A stretch of 64,000 nt of DNA, taken from the NCBI RefSeq assembly GCF_031846565.1, contig NZ_JAVRHL010000006.1, positions 39,217 to 103,216 on the forward strand. The letters are read 5' to 3'. The notes below the pieces were generated by a model. It was given only the letters and a program-made list of their open reading frames with translations, was not told the DNA's origin and made no database searches. Source of the DNA: Tropicimonas_B omnivorans (GTDB lineage: Bacteria > Pseudomonadota > Alphaproteobacteria > Rhodobacterales > Rhodobacteraceae). Both the position numbers and the translations under genes were made by a program. Shown here in pieces: positions 24,283 through 33,536 of this stretch (the first letter of the stretch is position 1; each line of letters opens with the position of its first letter).

Positions 24283-24546
24283 ATGTACGATACCATGGCC
24301 GGAGCCGGAGCCGGATTTCTGCTCCTATTTCTCGTCTATCTTGTGCCGGTCATTTTCACGATCTGGTTTTGCGTGCAGGTCGTGAAGCAGCTGAGGCGCA
24401 TAGCGACAGCCTTGGAGGGCGGCGCCACAAGCAATATCACTTCGGCAACCAGCTCAGGGAAGCCTGCTTTCGCGAACTCTCCTGAGGAGGCACAGAGGCG
24501 TCGGGAAGCGAGTGATCCCGCCTACAAATACATTTCGAAGAAATAG
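24283..24546 (+). CDS. Small single-span membrane protein
   Basis: The 87-residue product has one long hydrophobic segment, AGFLLLFLVYLVPVIFTIW, then a basic helix VVKQLRRIATALEGG and a polar tail. I see no strong ribosome binding site before the ATG at 24283, and upstream sequence is IS debris, so it may be an orphaned or truncated gene. No function is recognised; similar short predicted proteins are common in Proteobacteria. Confidence 0.5.
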   Translation: MYDTMAGAGAGFLLLFLVYLVPVIFTIWFCVQVVKQLRRIATALEGGATSNITSATSSGKPAFANSPEEAQRRREASDPAYKYISKK

Positions 24547-24844
24547 TGTGCCCATTTACCAGAATGCAGAAGGGTCTGCCCATCGGCCAGCCCCTTTATG
24601 CGACCCCTTCAGCGCCCCATCAGGACTGGAACGAAAGCGCCGCTACGACCTGGTGATCGGCTCGCCGCCAACCCGACGTTAACCACTCTACCCTATTCTG
24701 TTCGCATGACAGAACTGCGCATCTCTGCCGTTCGTCCAAGACGCAGCGAAGGTCGGCTCTCCGCCCATCTCGTCATTGCTAACCGGACGGTTGCGCCGCG
24801 TTCGAGCGTCATCTCCGGCTTGTCTCGGCCAAAGCGCTGCCAGC
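24547..24844. other. Non-coding interval without recognised features
   Basis: This 298-base stretch between the small membrane protein gene and the next IS holds no convincing gene, RNA or terminator that I can see. The possible frames look unlike protein. Confidence 0.4.
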
Positions 24845-25699
24845 TAGGCCGTGTTGACAAAAGGGTTTCACGCCGACCGGAAGGCGTGATTCACGCTGGT
24901 ATCTGCGATGGAGACCAGCTTGGCACGAGACCTGATGTCGGACGAGGAATGGGCTTTCTTTGAGCCCTTCATCCTGGCCGTCCGCGCCCCGAACGGACGC
25001 AAACCCACCAATCACCGGCGTGTTCTGGATGGCGTCTTCTGGATCGCCCGGACAGGGGCTCCGTGGCGCGACCTGCCCGAAGAGTTCGGCAAGTGGTCCA
25101 GCGTCTACCGGCAGTTTCGGCGCTGGACGCTGGCCGGCCTCTGGGAGGATATCATGGAGGCGCTGAACCGTAGCGGTGCCGTGCCGGACGCGCTCCAAAT
25201 GATCGATAGCACGGTGATCCGCGCCCACCATCAGGCAGCAGGCTCAAAAGGGGGACTCCGCGACAGGGTCTCGGCCGTTCTCGTGGTGGTTTCACGACCA
25301 AGATCCATCTCCTCGTCAACGCGCATGGCTTGCCCATGAGAACCGAGATCACGCCGGGTCAAACGTCCGATTACCGCGGCTTCGATCTGGTGATGGCCGA
25401 CAACCTGCCCATCCCGAGCGTTTTGCTCGCCGACCGGGGCTATGATGCCGATCACATCCGGACAGCCGTCGAACGTCGCAATGCCCTACCGGTGATCCCC
25501 ATGCGGAAATCCCGCAAGATGCGGGTTGGTGTGGACCGATCGCTCTATCGGCTGCGCAACCTGGTAGAGCGCTGTTTCAACAAGCTGAAGAATGCCCGCC
25601 GGGTCGCAACCCGATACGACAAGACCGCAGAGAGCTTCCTGGGCTTCGTCGACATCACGTCGATCCGCCTCTGGCTACGCCATTTGTCAACATGACCTA
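24845..25699 (+). mobile_element. IS5-family (IS427-like) element
   Basis: The ends are imperfect inverted repeats: TAGGCCGTGTTGACAAAAGG at the left and, on the other strand, TAGGTCATGTTGACAAATGG at the right. CTAG occurs at both junctions (24844-24847 and 25697-25700), fitting the TA/CTAG targets of the IS427 group. The two overlapping reading frames have a slippery site, so this copy may be intact. Confidence 0.82.
24908..25695 (+). CDS. IS427-type transposase (orfAB by -1 frameshift)
   Basis: The first frame starts METSLARDLMSDEEWAFFEPF and includes PTNHRRVLDGVFWIARTGAPWRDLP and MIDSTVIRAHHQAAGSKGG. At AAAAGGGGG (about 25246-25254) a -1 shift continues as GTPRQGLGRSRGGFTTKIH, then PMRTEITPGQTSDY, LLADRGYDADHIRTAVE and YRLRNLVERCFNKLKNARR. 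This gives a complete DDE transposase ending at 25695. Without the shift the first frame ends at 25339. Programmed -1 frameshifting at A/G runs is well known in this group. A simple mutation is the alternative reading. Confidence 0.78.
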
Positions 25700-25927
25700 G
25701 CCACTTGTTCGCTTGACGACTTGGCGTTTCTTCTTCGACTTTCCGGTGTAATCCGGGAAGCGGACACAGCCCAGGAAGGTCCCGTATCGTCCTTTGCGTT
25801 CCACGAGCCAGCCGTCGGTGCATTTTGGACATGGTTTCTGGGCGGCTCCGCACTCTCTGCAGATCTTCTCGCCTTTGGTAGCCTTTCGAACCGGAAGCCC
25901 GGTTTCGCTATCGGGACAGGCGGGCAT
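25697..25927 (-). pseudogene. C-terminal topoisomerase-type zinc-finger fragment
   Basis: About 76 residues include CRECGAAQKPCPKCTDGWLVERKGRYGTFLGC and FPDYTGKSKKKRQ. This is the C4 zinc-finger pattern found at the C-termini of topoisomerase I and some helicase or nuclease proteins. Upstream the reading runs directly into an unrelated IS3 fragment and downstream it ends against the IS427-like element, so only the tail of a larger gene is left. Confidence 0.6.
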
Positions 25928-25929
25928 GC

Positions 25930-26088
25930 CATGTGCAGCTTATCGATCCGGTGCATCAGCTTCAGATCAGCATCCGAGACCGGACGGGGCTTGTAGTCGG
26001 CGCTACCCCGGCTGATCCCGAGCACCTTGGCCAGACGGCTGAAGCTGAGCTTCACGGCGGGATCGATCATTTCCTTGCGCTCGTCAAC
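25930..26088 (-). pseudogene. IS3-family OrfB N-terminal fragment
   Basis: The reading SVDERKEMIDPAVKLSFSRLAKVLGISRGSADYKPRPVS, then DADLKLMHRIDKLH, is the typical N-terminus of IS3-group OrfB. The integrase core is missing; the sequence switches to the zinc-finger remnant. It may derive from the same IS3 copy as the 23.6-24.0 kb fragment, though the subgroup cannot be settled. Confidence 0.65.
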
Positions 26089-26133
26089 GGACCCGCTTTG
26101 CCGAGCGCGCCGGTCTGCGGACGCTCCCCACTT

Positions 26134-27002
26134 AGAGGCTGTGTGAGAAGTCGCCGTTCCGCCGTCGCGGACCATGTTTTGCCGAAACTACTGGAGGTAT
26201 AGCATGGCTCGACACAGCTACCCGACGGACTTGACAGACGCCCAGTGGCCGTTCGTTGCAGGGCATTTCCCGTCCGAGCTGCAAGGTGGGCGACCTCGCC
26301 GAACCGATCTACGCCCCGTGGTCGATGCGATCCTCTAACTGCTCCGCACCGGCTGCCAGTGGCGTATGCTGCCAAGGGACTTCCCGCCCTGGGGCACCGT
26401 CTGGTGGTATTTTCGGCGCTGGCGGCTCGATGGTGTCTGGACGCGTCTGCACCGGGCTCTTCACCGTGCCGCACGGCTGAAGGCCGGCCGTCGGATCGAC
26501 CCAACAGTGGTGATCATGGATGCGCAGTCGGTGAAGACTACGGAAAGGGGGGCGTTCGCGGCTTCGACGGCCATAAGCGCGTGAAGGGCCGCAAGCGGCA
26601 GATCCTCGTGGATACCGAAGGCTTTCTCGTCTCGTGCCGGGTCGAGCCAGCCGGCATGTCCGATCGCCGGGCGGCGCGCAGCCTCACCGCAGGCCTCTCT
26701 CCGCTCTGGCCGAAAATCCATACGGTGATCGCCGACGCCGGCTACGAGAGTAAGAGCCTGAACCAGGATCTTCGTGATCGCAACGGCTGGCGGCTCGTCA
26801 TCGTCAAACGGACAGAGCAGGCCTTCCGGATCGCCGGGCTGAACTGGATCGTCGAACGGAGCTTCGCCTGGCTCGGGCGGCATCGCCGGATGTCCAAAGA
26901 TTACGAGTACCGCGTGCAGACAGCGGAGGCCTTCATCACCATCGCCGCTTGCGCCCAGATGATCCAAAGGATCGCGTCGAAATGACTTCTCACATAGCCT
27001 CT
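26134..27002 (+). mobile_element. IS5-type element, copy A (left of the tct cluster)
   Basis: The inverted termini are AGAGGCTGTGTGAGAAGTC at 26134 and, on the other strand, AGAGGCTATGTGAGAAGTC ending at 27002. The 869-bp size fits small IS5-group elements. A truncated copy in the opposite orientation lies at about 39386-39799. This copy has cut an aldehyde dehydrogenase gene at 27003. Confidence 0.82.
26204..26985 (+). pseudogene. IS5-type transposase with UAA at codon 45 and a -1 shift site
   Basis: The start at 26204 (GGAGGT upstream) gives MARHSYPTDLTDAQWPFVAGHF. Codon 45 is TAA (26336-26338), where relatives have a sense codon (IL-LLRTGCQWRMLP). The reading continues MDAQSVKTTERG to AAAGGGGGG (26544-26552), where a -1 shift gives VRGFDGHKRVKGRKRQILVDT, the DDE core VIADAGYESKSL and WIVERSFAWLGRHRRMSKDYE. 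The UAA is also present at the same codon in the copy near 39.6 kb. Confidence 0.8.
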
Positions 27003-27186
27003 GAGGCGTGCTTTCAGCCCAGGAGGGGAGCGCCTGCCGGGCGGTGGCGATGGCGTCCTCGGTCTGTTCGCGCGTTGCCCGGCAATACTGGCCGACGACA
27101 TCGTCCAGGTCGGACGGATTGATGTTCTCTGCCAGCTCGTCGGAGGCGACCCACTCGCCGGCGATGAGATTGGGATGCACGGTCAT
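27003..27186 (-). pseudogene. Aldehyde dehydrogenase N-terminal fragment
   Basis: The 61 residues MTVHPNLIAGEWVASDELA, then INPSDLDDVVGQYCRATREQTEDAIATARQALPSW, are the first part of an ALDH-superfamily enzyme of the 2,5-dioxovalerate/KGSADH-like type. The gene is cut by the IS at 27002, and the rest is not in the window. It starts 12 bases after the 2-hydroxyacid dehydrogenase gene and so was once the distal gene of that operon. Confidence 0.82.
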
Positions 27187-27197
27187 CCGGAACCTTC

Positions 27198-28151
27198 TCA
27201 GTTGACTTGTGTGAGGAGCGGTCGACCGGAGTAGAAGGCCTCCGCGTTTTCGACGAAGCGCATGACGGAGGCGTGGATCGCCTGGGGCGAGATGCCGGCG
27301 ATATGCGGCGTGAGCACGGCGTTGTCGTAGTTCAGCAGCTCTGCCGGCGGCGTCGGCTCGTGCTCGTAGACGTCCAGGGCGACGGCCCAGATGCGCCTTT
27401 CCTCCAGCGCCTGCGCGACGGCCTTGGTATCTACGAGGGTTCCCCTGGCGATGTTCACGACCACGCCGTCCGGACCAAGCGCGTCCAGGACTTCCGTCGA
27501 GACGACGTGGTAGGTTTCCTTGCCGCCCGGGGCGCAGACGACGAGGAAGTCTGACCATTCCGCGAGTTCGAGGATCGTGTTGAACCAGCGGTAGCCGGTG
27601 TCGTCCTTCCGGGTCCGGCTGTGATAGCCGATCTCCATGTCGAACCCGGCCGCGCGTTTCGCGATGCTTTGGCCGATGGCCCCCAGGCCGAATATTCCTA
27701 TGCGGCGTCCAGAAACGTGTGGGGGCCGCGGGATCTCGTCGCGCCAGAGCCCGTGACGGACCCCCTTGTTGAGGAAGGGGATGCGACGGATGGCGGCGAG
27801 CAGGATTGCCATGGCGTGGTCGGCGACAGCGGCATCGTTGGTCCCGGCCGCGTTGCAGACCGGGATTCCGCGCCTGGCCGCAGCGTCGCGCGCGACGTTC
27901 TCGAACCCGACGCCCACCGTGCAGACGAGTTTGAGGTTCGGGAGCTTCTCGATTTCCTCGGAAAGCAGCCCGTTGGTGCCGTTCGTCAGGACCAGCTCGA
28001 TATCCTGTCCGCGCGCCTTGATCTGGGCAGCGCCGTTTGATCGGTCGGCGCCAAGGTTCTCGTTCGGCGCATAGATCATGTCGAAGCGCTCCCCCAGAAG
28101 GGCGCGATGCTCGTCGGAGAGATAGACCAGAACAAGCAGGACAGGTTTCAT
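27198..28151 (-). CDS. D-isomer-specific 2-hydroxyacid dehydrogenase
   Basis: The 317-residue enzyme interconverts a 2-oxo acid and its D-2-hydroxy acid with NAD(P)H, as glyoxylate/hydroxypyruvate reductases do. The Rossmann motif is RIGIFGLGAIGQSIAKRAAGF. The catalytic Arg (NIARGTLVD), Glu (DVYEHEPTPP) and His (LTPHIAGISPQ) are all present. Length is normal. It lies downstream of tctABC on the same strand, with a 70-base gap, and before the truncated ALDH gene. Confidence 0.9.
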   Translation of the reverse strand: MKPVLLVLVYLSDEHRALLGERFDMIYAPNENLGADRSNGAAQIKARGQDIELVLTNGTNGLLSEEIEKLPNLKLVCTVGVGFENVARDAAARRGIPVCNAAGTNDAAVADHAMAILLAAIRRIPFLNKGVRHGLWRDEIPRPPHVSGRRIGIFGLGAIGQSIAKRAAGFDMEIGYHSRTRKDDTGYRWFNTILELAEWSDFLVVCAPGGKETYHVVSTEVLDALGPDGVVVNIARGTLVDTKAVAQALEERRIWAVALDVYEHEPTPPAELLNYDNAVLTPHIAGISPQAIHASVMRFVENAEAFYSGRPLLTQVN

Positions 28152-28221
28152 TTAGGGCCCCTATTTTTCTTTCGTAGGTACGGGTTCTGATAGCGGCGCT
28201 GCGCGCGCGCCTTGGGCGGGA

Positions 28222-29727
28222 TCAGCTGGTTTGAGGGCGGGACCTCTGCCGCTTTCTCAAGACGGAGACGAGCGGCGTAATCCAGATCGCGACGGTCACT
28301 AAGGCGAGAACAATCGCTATGGGGCGGTCGACGAGCCCGGTCAGGTCTCCGCGCGCCTTCATGAGCGACATCAGCATGTTCTTCTCGAGGATCGGCGCAA
28401 GGACGATGGCCAGGATCGTCGGAGCGACGGGAAAGCCGTAGCGCTCCATGAAGAAGGCGAGCACTCCGAGAGCCAGCATGACCCCCACGTCGAAGGTCGA
28501 GTTCGACACCGCGAAGGCCCCGACGATGGAAAGCAGCAGGATGACCGGCATGAGGGCTTCTCGCGGGATCCTCATGATGGAACCGGCGAACCGGATCGCG
28601 ATGAGGCCCAGCGGGATCATCAGGATGTTCGCGAGCAGGAAGACGATGAAGAGCGCGTAGGCCATGTCCGCGTTCTGGGTGAAGACCAGCGGACCCGGTG
28701 ATATGCCCTTCATCAGGAGAACGCCTACCACGACAGCGGTGATCGCGTCGCCGGGAATGCCGAAGACGAGTGTTGGGATCCAGGCGCCAGCCAGGGAGGA
28801 GTTGTTCGCTGACGAGGCTTCGACGACGGCGCCGAGCTTGTCCTCTTCCTCGCCCTTGGCTGCCGGCTTCGCGAAGCGCTTGCCGATGCCGTAGGAAATC
28901 CAGGTGGCCACACCGCCACCGGCCCCGGGAAGTACGCCAGTCATCGTCCCCACCAGGCTGCCACGTAGGTTCGGGAGCCAGTAGGTGCGAAGCAGGCCTT
29001 TGATATGGCCGAGGCCGCTGTGCTTCTGCGCCTCGTGAGGCACGACAATTTCGTCGCGGCTGAGGGCGAAGCGAAGGATCTCGGCGAAGGCGAACATGCC
29101 GATGAGGGCAGGGATGAACCCGATGCCGGACTGCAATTCGGTGATGCCGAAGGTGTAGCGGGTGCTCCCGGTGCTGAGGTCGGTTCCAACCGTGGCGATG
29201 AGCAGACCGATCAGTAGCGATATGAACCCCTTGAGCGGCGATCCCGCGAAGATGATGACCGCGCAGCTCAGGCCGAGTGTCGCCAGCCAGAAATACTCGT
29301 CTGAACTGAACTGGGCGGCGAACCTCGAGAGCAGCGGGGCACCGATGATCAGCACGACCGTGGCAAAGAGACCGCCAAGCGCCGAGAAGATGAGACAGGC
29401 CGTGAGGCCCTTTGCGCTCTCGCCCTTGCGGGTCATGCCGTGAATATCATCGACATAGGCGGCGGAGGAGGGCGTGCCCGGCATTCTAAGAAGGGCCGCG
29501 GGAATGTCCCCCGCGAATAGGGCCATCGCACTGGTCGCGATGATCGCGCCAAGGGCCGGCACGGGATCCATCGCGAAGGTGAGCGGAACCAGAAGGGCGG
29601 TGGCCATCGTGGCCGACAGCCCGGGAATGGCCCCGACGAAGATGCCGAAGACCGAGGCCGCGAAGATGACCGTCAGCACGTAGGGCGTGAAGACGAGTCC
29701 GGCCGAAGCGAGGAGGATTTCTGCCAT
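28222..29727 (-). CDS. tctA: Tripartite tricarboxylate transporter, large permease
   Basis: The 501-residue protein has about 12 membrane segments and the two TctA signatures: GAIPGLSATMATALLVPLTF near the N-terminus and GVLPGAGGGVATWISYGIGKRF in the second half. It also has FAGDIPAALLRMPGTPSSAA. It forms the secondary-transport channel of the TTT system with TctB. The start overlaps the tctB stop by one base. Confidence 0.95.
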   Translation of the reverse strand: MAEILLASAGLVFTPYVLTVIFAASVFGIFVGAIPGLSATMATALLVPLTFAMDPVPALGAIIATSAMALFAGDIPAALLRMPGTPSSAAYVDDIHGMTRKGESAKGLTACLIFSALGGLFATVVLIIGAPLLSRFAAQFSSDEYFWLATLGLSCAVIIFAGSPLKGFISLLIGLLIATVGTDLSTGSTRYTFGITELQSGIGFIPALIGMFAFAEILRFALSRDEIVVPHEAQKHSGLGHIKGLLRTYWLPNLRGSLVGTMTGVLPGAGGGVATWISYGIGKRFAKPAAKGEEEDKLGAVVEASSANNSSLAGAWIPTLVFGIPGDAITAVVVGVLLMKGISPGPLVFTQNADMAYALFIVFLLANILMIPLGLIAIRFAGSIMRIPREALMPVILLLSIVGAFAVSNSTFDVGVMLALGVLAFFMERYGFPVAPTILAIVLAPILEKNMLMSLMKARGDLTGLVDRPIAIVLALVTVAIWITPLVSVLRKRQRSRPQTS

Positions 29728-30212
29728 TAGAACAGCCCGGTGACTGAGAGCAGGCCGCGGGGCAGCGGCACGGAGAACGCGCGTGCGAAGATGAGCTCCG
29801 CGACGGGCACCGAGACCAGCGTCAGGATCAGGCAGGGGATCGGCCGGCGCCAGAAAAACAGCGACAGCGCCAGGACGATCAGGGCCGAGGTGACGAGAAA
29901 GCCCAGGGCGTCTGCGGCGAAAATGTAGAACAGTGTGGCTGCCACGATCAGGATGAACCCGATGATCGCCGAGGGCGTCGCCTTCGGTTCGGCTACTCCG
30001 TCCTCAGCCACTTCGGGAACCTCGGAACCGGAGAGCAGCGACTTGATGGTCAGCGCTGCGCCCGAGAGGCCAAGGGCGATCGTGACGAAGACAGGAAAGG
30101 TCCAGGCTCCGAAGCGCATCCCGGGCACTGAGGCGAATGTCCAGGCTGGGGTGAGTGCCGCGACAGCGACACCCATCAGGATCAGCCCAATCAAGGTATC
30201 GGACTTAGTCAT
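29727..30212 (-). CDS. tctB: Tripartite tricarboxylate transporter, small permease
   Basis: The 161-residue membrane protein has four hydrophobic segments (LIGLILMGVAVAALTPAWTF; FPVFVTIALGLSGAALTI; IIGFILIVAATLFYIFAADALGF; LILTLVSVPVAELIFARAF) and the P-R-G-LL ending typical of TctB. It sits between tctC (22-base gap) and tctA (1-base overlap) in one operon. Confidence 0.9.
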   Translation of the reverse strand: MTKSDTLIGLILMGVAVAALTPAWTFASVPGMRFGAWTFPVFVTIALGLSGAALTIKSLLSGSEVPEVAEDGVAEPKATPSAIIGFILIVAATLFYIFAADALGFLVTSALIVLALSLFFWRRPIPCLILTLVSVPVAELIFARAFSVPLPRGLLSVTGLF

Positions 30213-30234
30213 TGCTTCGAAACCTGGTGCCCAC

Positions 30235-31218
30235 TTACTGAGCCAGGCCGGAGGCTTCGAGCACGCCGATCATGGATTCCGAGGTCTCTTGCATGAAGTC
30301 CCGGAAGTCGTCCTTGGCAGCCCAGCGAAGCCCGTATCCGAGGTCGGACATCTGCTCCTTGAAGTCCTCGGATTCGTAGATCGCCTCGATCTCGGTGACG
30401 AGAATATCGACGGCCTCTTCGTCCATGCCTTCCGGGCCGGCGAAGCCGCGCCACAGACCGGCGTTGAGGTTGATGCCGGTGGCTTCCTCGACGGTCGGAA
30501 CGTCGGGAAACGCCTCGATCCGTTCGCTGCTCATCACCGCGAGCGACTTCACGTCGCCGGCCTCGATCAGGGCCGCGGCTTCGGGGACGGAGGAGGGAAC
30601 GATATCCACCGCTCCGGCCAGAAGCTCGTTGAGGGAGGTGCTGGCCCCGTCACTGGGGATGAAGGTCGCGGCGTCGAGCGGCAGCTCGGCAGCCTGGAGG
30701 AAGGTCATCCACGCGACGTGCCACGAGCCGCCGATGCCGCTCGCCGATGCCGTGTACTGTCCGGGGTTCTCCTCGAGCGCGGTGACGAGTTGCTCGAGGT
30801 TCTCGAACTCGGAGTCGGCCGCGATCTGGACCCCGGCGGGATCGAAGTTGACCATCGCGATGGGCGCGAAGCTCTCGTAGTTGATATCGGAGCGGCCGAG
30901 CGGCTGGTAGCCGCCGAGGGAGGCCGTGATGATGCCGATGACGGAGCCGTCGGTTTCCGCGTCGGCCACGGCCTGAGAGCCCACGACGCCGCCGGCACCG
31001 GCACGGTTCTCGACGTTGACCGTGATGCCGAGGCGTTCGCTCAGGCGGGAGCCGATGATCCGGGCGACCGCATCTGTCCCGCCGCCAGCACCGAATGGCA
31101 CGATGATACGGAGCGAGTCCGTCGGATAGTCCGCCGACTGGGCGGTGCCGAGCCCGGGAGCCACGGCGACGGTCATCGCGAGGCTCGTGGCCATTGCAAA
31201 GGTTCTGCGATTAATCAT
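30235..31218 (-). CDS. tctC: Tripartite tricarboxylate transporter, substrate-binding protein
   Basis: The 327-residue Bug/TctC-family periplasmic protein has a signal peptide (MINRRTFAMATSLAMTVAVAPGLGTAQS). Family motifs are IIVPFGAGGGTDAVARIIGSRLSE, NVENRAGAGGVVGSQAVADA and VPTVEEATGINLNAGLWRGFAGP. It binds a carboxylate whose identity the sequence does not reveal. I start at the ATG at 31218 because the signal peptide begins there. It is the first gene of the leftward tctC-B-A-dehydrogenase unit and is divergent from a LysR regulator. Confidence 0.94.
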   Translation of the reverse strand: MINRRTFAMATSLAMTVAVAPGLGTAQSADYPTDSLRIIVPFGAGGGTDAVARIIGSRLSERLGITVNVENRAGAGGVVGSQAVADAETDGSVIGIITASLGGYQPLGRSDINYESFAPIAMVNFDPAGVQIAADSEFENLEQLVTALEENPGQYTASASGIGGSWHVAWMTFLQAAELPLDAATFIPSDGASTSLNELLAGAVDIVPSSVPEAAALIEAGDVKSLAVMSSERIEAFPDVPTVEEATGINLNAGLWRGFAGPEGMDEEAVDILVTEIEAIYESEDFKEQMSDLGYGLRWAAKDDFRDFMQETSESMIGVLEASGLAQ

Positions 31219-31396
31219 GAGATGTCTTCTCCCTTGGTAAGCCTTTGATAACGCTGAGCCAACTCTCCAGTCGCCAGTCCTCATCCCATCCAGACACCGG
31301 TTACGCGGGCCAGCGAGGTCTCTGCCCCGCTCTGCACCGTGTACCCGCCACCTGGGCCAGCCCTAACGCTGGAGAGCAGTATTGACCTTCTCCGGG

Positions 31397-31415
31397 TTAA
31401 TAAAAGTGATATTAA
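31397..31415. promoter_or_regulatory. LysR-type operator in the tctC/lysR divergent region
   Basis: TTAATA (31397-31402) and TATTAA (31410-31415) are perfect inverted arms around seven bases. They contain the T-N11-A core expected for LysR-type regulators. The site lies between tctC and its divergent regulator, so it is the likely binding site. Confidence 0.65.
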
Positions 31416-31503
31416 TTCATCCTAATGTATTCGCTTAGGGAATGACTTGAGGTAGACCTCAGGGCAGCTTCTCATGTGGCGGCACGTTCGGAGGGCTGAC
31501 CCT

Positions 31504-32424
31504 TTGATTACACTCAAGCAACTCGAAGCGTTCTTCTGGATCAACCAGATGAGCACGTTTGAGCGAGCTGCCGCCAAACTGAATACCTCTCAGTCGACCA
31601 TCACCAAGCGAATTCAAGAGCTTGAAGCCGCTGTCGGTGTCCCCCTGTTCGATCGAACCGCACGGACGGCGAGGATCACGGGGAAAGGGGAGCAGCTGCT
31701 CGCGATCGCGGAGGAGATGCTCGCCCTTCAGCAACAGGCGTCCTCCCTGAGTGACCGGGAGGTCCTGCCGATGCAGACACTGCGACTCGGGGTAACGGAA
31801 CTCACGGCCCTTACGTGGCTGCCGAGCTTCGTCGCGCAGCTCCGTGACCAGTTTCCCGACCTGCTGATAGAGACGCACGTCGACATGTCCCGCGAACTTG
31901 TCGATCGGTTGCTCGACGACCGGCTGGATCTCGTCCTCGTCCCCGACGCTTACCAGGATCCGATGATCGAGCAGGTGCCGCTCGCTCGGAGTCGCAACAG
32001 CTGGATGGGAAGTCCCGATCTCGTGCGGGTGACCGAGACCGTTCCGATCGAACAGCTCGTCGAGTATCGGATCCTGATGCAGAGCAACCGCTCCGGCACC
32101 GGACACTTCGTGAGCAGGTGGCTGAGATCGGAGGGGGTCGTGGCGCGCCATCACGTCTTCAGCGACAGCCTGATCGCCCTGCTCGGGATGACTGCGGCAG
32201 GGCTCGGCATCACGTACCTGCCGCGCGACTGCTTCGAGCCGCAGGTGCGGGAAGGCAAGCTCGTCGAGATTCCGACTACGCCAGCGCTGCCCGATATCCC
32301 TTACGTCACTCTGTTCAGGCGCGACCGACCGAGCGCGTTCATCCGCAGCGTCGCGGATATCGGAAAGGCCTGCTGCGACTTCTCGCAGCAGCTTCAGCTC
32401 TCGCACTACACGGGCGCCCCATAA
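31504..32424 (+). CDS. LysR-family regulator divergent from tctC
   Basis: The protein is 306 residues if the TTG at 31504 is used; GGAGGG lies 8 bases upstream. An ATG at 31474 adds ten residues and is possible. The N-terminal HTH reads LKQLEAFFWINQMSTFERAAAKLNTSQSTITKRIQELEAAVG, and a LysR substrate domain follows (LRLGVTELTALTWLPSFV; GMTAAGLGITYLPRD). It probably controls the transporter operon in response to its substrate. Confidence 0.9.
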   Translation: MITLKQLEAFFWINQMSTFERAAAKLNTSQSTITKRIQELEAAVGVPLFDRTARTARITGKGEQLLAIAEEMLALQQQASSLSDREVLPMQTLRLGVTELTALTWLPSFVAQLRDQFPDLLIETHVDMSRELVDRLLDDRLDLVLVPDAYQDPMIEQVPLARSRNSWMGSPDLVRVTETVPIEQLVEYRILMQSNRSGTGHFVSRWLRSEGVVARHHVFSDSLIALLGMTAAGLGITYLPRDCFEPQVREGKLVEIPTTPALPDIPYVTLFRRDRPSAFIRSVADIGKACCDFSQQLQLSHYTGAP

Positions 32425-32604
32425 CCGCAGGTCATGGATGCCGGCCAAATTGGCATTTTTCGAATGCTGCGACGCTCCCTAGGTTGGTCGGCATCGGCGC
32501 GAAGGTAGCCGGGGTCTGGCCTGCATCGGCATCGTTGCCGCGACGGCTGCACTCCGATGCTCGGTTCGCGCGTCTTGGCAAAGAGAACATGACAAGGACA
32601 GCGC

Positions 32605-33513
32605 ATGGCGGGTGACAAGACCCTCGGTCTCGTAGGTGTAGGCAATATCGGCAAGCATTTCGCGGCCCGGCTTCTGAACGCCGGATGGGATGTCCTGGTG
32701 TACGACCGCAACGTCGAGGCGGCCCAGAAAGCTGTCTCCGGCGGCGGTTCGGTGGCCGAAAGCCTCGAGGAGCTGGCGTCTCGTACCGAGACGATCCTGC
32801 TGTCCCTCCCTACGCCGCAGTCCGTGCAGGCTGTCGTCGAAGAAATCTGTGCCGCCGAAGGTGCGACGACGAAGCTCGTCGTCGATCTCTCGACCACCGG
32901 ACCGGCCGTCACGCGGGAAATCGCGCCGCGCCTTAGCGACGCGGGAATCGAGTTTGTCGGCGCCCCCGTCAGCGGCGGGACGGCCAACGCCGAACAGGGC
33001 AAACTGGCGCTCATGGCCGGCGGACCGCAGTCAGCCTTCGACGGGATGAAGCCGGTCTTCGATGTCCTCGGCAAGAACGTCTTCTATATCGGCGATGACC
33101 CCTCGCTCGGTCAGACGATCAAGATCATCAACAACACGCTCTACGCGACCAGCATGATCGCGAGCTGCGAGGCGCTCGTCTACGGGATCAAGGCGGGTCT
33201 CGACGCGCAGACCATGCTTGACGTCATAAACACATCCAGCGGGCGCAGTTTCTCGACACTGGAACGGATTCCGCAGTGCGCGCTGGATGGCTCTTTCCCG
33301 CTGCGCTTCAGCACGGAACTGCTGCACAAGGACGTCAAGATGTGCCTCGACGATGCTGAACGCATCGGGGCGCCGATGCAGGTGAACCCGGTTGCGCGGC
33401 AGTTCCTGGCCTTTGCGATGACGCAAGGGCAGGGCGATCGCGACAACGTCGAGGTTCTCAAGTTTATCGAAGAATGGGCGGGCGTCGAACTTCGCGCAGC
33501 TACCACCGAATAA
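32605..33513 (+). CDS. 3-Hydroxyisobutyrate dehydrogenase-family reductase
   Basis: The 302-residue NAD(P)-dependent beta-hydroxyacid dehydrogenase has the N-terminal motif LGLVGVGNIGKHFAARLLNAGWDVLVYDRN. The substrate motif is VDLSTTGPAVTREIAP, then FVGAPVSGGTANAEQGKLALMAGG. The catalytic Lys is in GQTIKIINNTLYA. Relatives include tartronate semialdehyde reductase. It starts at 32605 and is followed by the DUF1185 gene after 23 bases, so the two form a small operon downstream of the LysR gene. Confidence 0.88.
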   Translation: MAGDKTLGLVGVGNIGKHFAARLLNAGWDVLVYDRNVEAAQKAVSGGGSVAESLEELASRTETILLSLPTPQSVQAVVEEICAAEGATTKLVVDLSTTGPAVTREIAPRLSDAGIEFVGAPVSGGTANAEQGKLALMAGGPQSAFDGMKPVFDVLGKNVFYIGDDPSLGQTIKIINNTLYATSMIASCEALVYGIKAGLDAQTMLDVINTSSGRSFSTLERIPQCALDGSFPLRFSTELLHKDVKMCLDDAERIGAPMQVNPVARQFLAFAMTQGQGDRDNVEVLKFIEEWAGVELRAATTE

Positions 33514-33536
33514 TCCTGAATCACCGGAGAAGTCAC

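Noticed and set aside
24598..24963. 121-codon frame before the IS427-like transposase
   Set aside because: It runs through the IS end into the transposase region, has atypical composition and no ribosome binding site.
29935..31248. 437-codon frame on the + strand over tctB and tctC
   Set aside because: It is antisense to two genes with clear signal peptide, membrane segments and family motifs.
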